Assembly: GCA_019417795.1 (NCBI GenBank)
Contig: DXUR01000144.1
Coordinates: forward strand, 1-6,715
Source of the DNA: Clostridiales bacterium
GTDB taxonomy: Bacteria > Bacillota_A > Clostridia > Oscillospirales > Oscillospiraceae
Direction of reading: 5' to 3'
Length of the DNA: 6,715 nucleotides
Shown: piece after piece, positions 5,575 through 6,715 of the stretch
Layout of the letters: every line of letters begins with the position of its first letter
Numbering within the stretch: the stretch's first letter is position 1
Program-made: the position numbers and the translations under genes
The notes under the pieces: generated by a model
What the model was told of the DNA's origin: nothing
Database searches by the model: none
What the model saw: only the letters and a program-made list of their open reading frames with translations

Positions 5575-5580
5575 ATTATA
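5575..5580 (-). promoter_or_regulatory. Consensus -10 box upstream of the ICE genes
   Basis: A perfect TATAAT on the minus strand (5580-5575), within an AT-rich stretch. No good -35 lies at 16-18 nt (the best is ATCTAA at 17). Transcription from it would begin at about 5568, right at the hairpin, so most transcripts might end after about 45 nt unless the terminator is overridden. Confidence 0.4.
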
Positions 5581-5656
5581 GAGATGTTTAATTGTCTTTA
5601 GATTTTTGAAAAGTCCCGGTTTTATGCGGGTTTGCGCTGGTTGTGCTAATCGGAAC

Positions 5657-5905
5657 GAAGCTACCGCCAACGTGGACCCGGAGAACGAGAAGGAGTTGAT
5701 GGAGGCCATTGCGGAATTGACCCACGATAAGACGGTCATCATGATCGCTCACCGGCTGAAAACCGTGCGCCATGCCGACCAAATTTTTGTGGTCGATCAC
5801 GGTGAGATCGTTCAGCAGGGCACCCATGACGAGCTGGTGGCTGTTGACGGGCTCTACCGCCGCTTCGTGGTGGAGCGGCAGCAGGCCGCCGGGTGGAAGG
5901 TCTGA
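5657..5905 (+). pseudogene. 3' fragment of an ABC exporter (MdlB/MsbA-like) gene
   Basis: The last 82 codons of a fused membrane/ATPase ABC exporter. Homology begins abruptly at EATANVDPENE, the normal continuation of the Walker B motif (LDEATA), but here preceded by unrelated codons giving RNEATA. The D-loop, the switch histidine in IAHRLKTV, and a normal exporter C-terminus (DGLYRRFVVERQQAA) are present. The transmembrane domain, Walker A and signature are missing, and no ribosome site precedes an upstream ATG, so it is not functional. Codon use is GC-rich, like the P-type ATPase to the right and unlike the DNA to the left. The break at about 5656 is probably the junction between mobile element and host; the 5' part may lie at the far end of the element. 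Confidence 0.8.
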
Positions 5906-5925
5906 TTTCACTTTGCATATTATTC

Positions 5926-5964
5926 AACAAAGCCCGTACCAGTTAAACTGATACGGGCTTTGTT
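5926..5964 (+). terminator. Terminator after the ABC exporter fragment
   Basis: AACAAAGCCCGTA (5926-5938) pairs perfectly with TACGGGCTTTGTT (5952-5964), with further inner pairing between CAGTT and AACTG. It lies 20 nt after the fragment's stop codon. The 3' arm itself ends CTTTGTT and there is no separate long T run. By symmetry it could act in both directions. Confidence 0.7.
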
Positions 5965-6014
5965 ATGCTCTGCGTTTATCCGCCCCCCTAACGCTAATAA
6001 CACAGCATCTGCAA

Positions 6015-6048
6015 GGAGCAGAGAAGCACCTTGCCGCCTCTCTGCTCC
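6015..6048 (-). terminator. Hairpin downstream of the P-type ATPase gene
   Basis: GGAGCAGAGA (6015-6024) and TCTCTGCTCC (6039-6048) form a perfect 10-bp stem with a 14-nt loop, 13 nt beyond the P-type ATPase stop. The minus-strand tail is TTGCAG, so the T tract is poor. It is probably an end-of-transcript hairpin working with the one at 5926-5964, which lies next on the same path. Nothing else is evident in 5906-6061. Confidence 0.5.
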
Positions 6049-6061
6049 CTCACTTTCTTGC

Positions 6062-6715
6062 TTATTTTCGGGGATTTTCTTCATCGTCCAGCAGATCGGT
6101 CATATTCCGCAGGCTGATGCCCAGGGTGGACCCGTTGTGCAGCAGTGCCGAGGTGGCAGGTGGCAGTACACCCGCCACGCCCAGTGCGATCAGCGTCAGG
6201 TTGAAGCCCACGATGAAGCGGTAGCTGCCGTGGATACGCTCCATCAGTGCCTCACCGAGCCTGCGCAGCGTTACCAGCGCAAACAGATCCTCCGAGGCAA
6301 CGGTGATGTCGGCGATCTCCCGGGCGATAGCCGCGCCGGTGGAGATGGCGATGCCCGCGTCCGCTTCGGAGAGGGCGGGAGAATCGTTGACGCCATCGCC
6401 CACCATGATAACGGTGTGGCCCTTCGCCTTTTCCTGCCGGATAAAGGCGGCCTTGTCCTCCGGCAGCACCTCGGCGTAAACGGCGTCCACGCCCACCTCG
6501 GCGGCCACGGTCTCCGCCGTGTGGCGGTTGTCACCGGTCATCATCACCACATTGGTAAAGCCGCTCTCGTGCAGTGCCCTTACCGCCTCCCGTGCCTCCC
6601 GGCGCAGGGGATCGTGGATGCAGATGACCGCCGCCAGCTCCCCGTCCATGCAGAGATACAGGTGGGAATACGCGGCGGGCAGGGAGTCAAATTTCGCCTG
6701 TTCTCCCTCCGGGAT
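6062..6715 (-). CDS. Heavy-metal P1B-type ATPase, C-terminal part (truncated by window edge)
   Basis: 217 codons are visible; the gene starts beyond 6715. An internal ATG at 6649 is not the start, because the reading frame is open upstream (IPEGEQAKF...). Seen in order: end of the ATP-binding domain (CMDGELAAVICIHDPLR), the TGDN motif, VGDGVNDSPALSEADAGIAI of the P-domain hinge, the GAAIAREIADI stretch, and two C-terminal membrane helices, the second followed by LLHNGSTLGISLRN. These are typical of cation-exporting P1B ATPases. The CPx-type helix, the phosphorylated DKTGT and any N-terminal metal-binding domain are out of view, so the metal cannot be named. GC-rich codon use suggests native host DNA. 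It converges with the ABC exporter fragment, with two hairpins between them. Confidence 0.9.
   Translation of the reverse strand: MPEGEQAKFDSLPAAYSHLYLCMDGELAAVICIHDPLRREAREAVRALHESGFTNVVMMTGDNRHTAETVAAEVGVDAVYAEVLPEDKAAFIRQEKAKGHTVIMVGDGVNDSPALSEADAGIAISTGAAIAREIADITVASEDLFALVTLRRLGEALMERIHGSYRFIVGFNLTLIALGVAGVLPPATSALLHNGSTLGISLRNMTDLLDDEENPRK

Noticed and set aside
5606..5656. Start of an intact short ABC protein at ATG 5606
   Set aside because: The first 17 codons have no ABC homology and no ribosome site; Walker A and signature are missing, so it is a fusion of non-coding element end to a gene fragment.
5588..5911. 107-codon minus-strand ORF opposite the ABC exporter fragment
   Set aside because: Antisense to sequence with clear ABC ATPase homology and continues across the junction; GC-rich codon shadow.
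1..6715. CRISPR array, tRNA, rRNA or insertion sequence
   Set aside because: No regularly spaced repeats, no tRNA or rRNA-like segment and no transposase were seen on either strand.

Overview
The window looks like accessory DNA from a low-to-mid GC Gram-positive anaerobe, most likely a gut Clostridia (Oscillospirales or Lachnospirales type). Pointers are the strong AGGAGG ribosome sites, the LanFEG-type genes, and short genes that resemble the first genes of Tn1549-like integrative and conjugative elements (ICEs). No species can be named. The right end (from about 5657) is visibly GC-richer than the rest, consistent with host chromosome to the right and acquired DNA to the left.

Layout. 1-135 (minus): 5' end of a membrane protein gene cut by the window edge. 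136-353: a leader with three strong hairpins behind a promoter at 313-348. 354-380: terminator of the main operon. 395-5018 (minus): a six-gene operon, in transcription order LanF-type ATPase, LanE-type permease, LanG-type permease, small NisI/SpaI-like lipoprotein, OmpR-family response regulator and sensor histidine kinase. 5019-5279: operon promoter and a mobile-element junction holding an 11-codon stub of a replication-initiator-like gene. 5280-5498 (minus): small cysteine-rich ICE protein behind a hairpin/terminator and a TATAAT box. 5657-5905 (plus): 3' fragment of an ABC exporter gene, then a terminator. 6062-6715 (minus): C-terminal third of a heavy-metal P-type ATPase cut by the right edge.

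How it works together. The operon is a complete lantibiotic immunity/resistance module of the kind typified by SpaFEG-SpaI-SpaRK or CprABC-CprRK. The kinase would sense a cationic peptide, the regulator would activate the promoter, the ABC transporter would expel the peptide from the membrane and the lipoprotein would sequester it. No lantibiotic precursor or modification genes are visible, so defence against foreign peptides is more likely than self-immunity. The most notable find is a nearly identical promoter box (AATCTT-N5-AATCTT-N13-TATNNT) both in front of the operon (5050-5085) and just beyond its terminator (313-348). The second copy points at the left-edge membrane protein through a structured leader, suggesting it belongs to the same peptide-response regulon.

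The module sits immediately behind truncated ICE genes, and the ICE end abuts a broken ABC exporter gene, so the island appears to be a mobile-element cargo or remnant inserted into host sequence.
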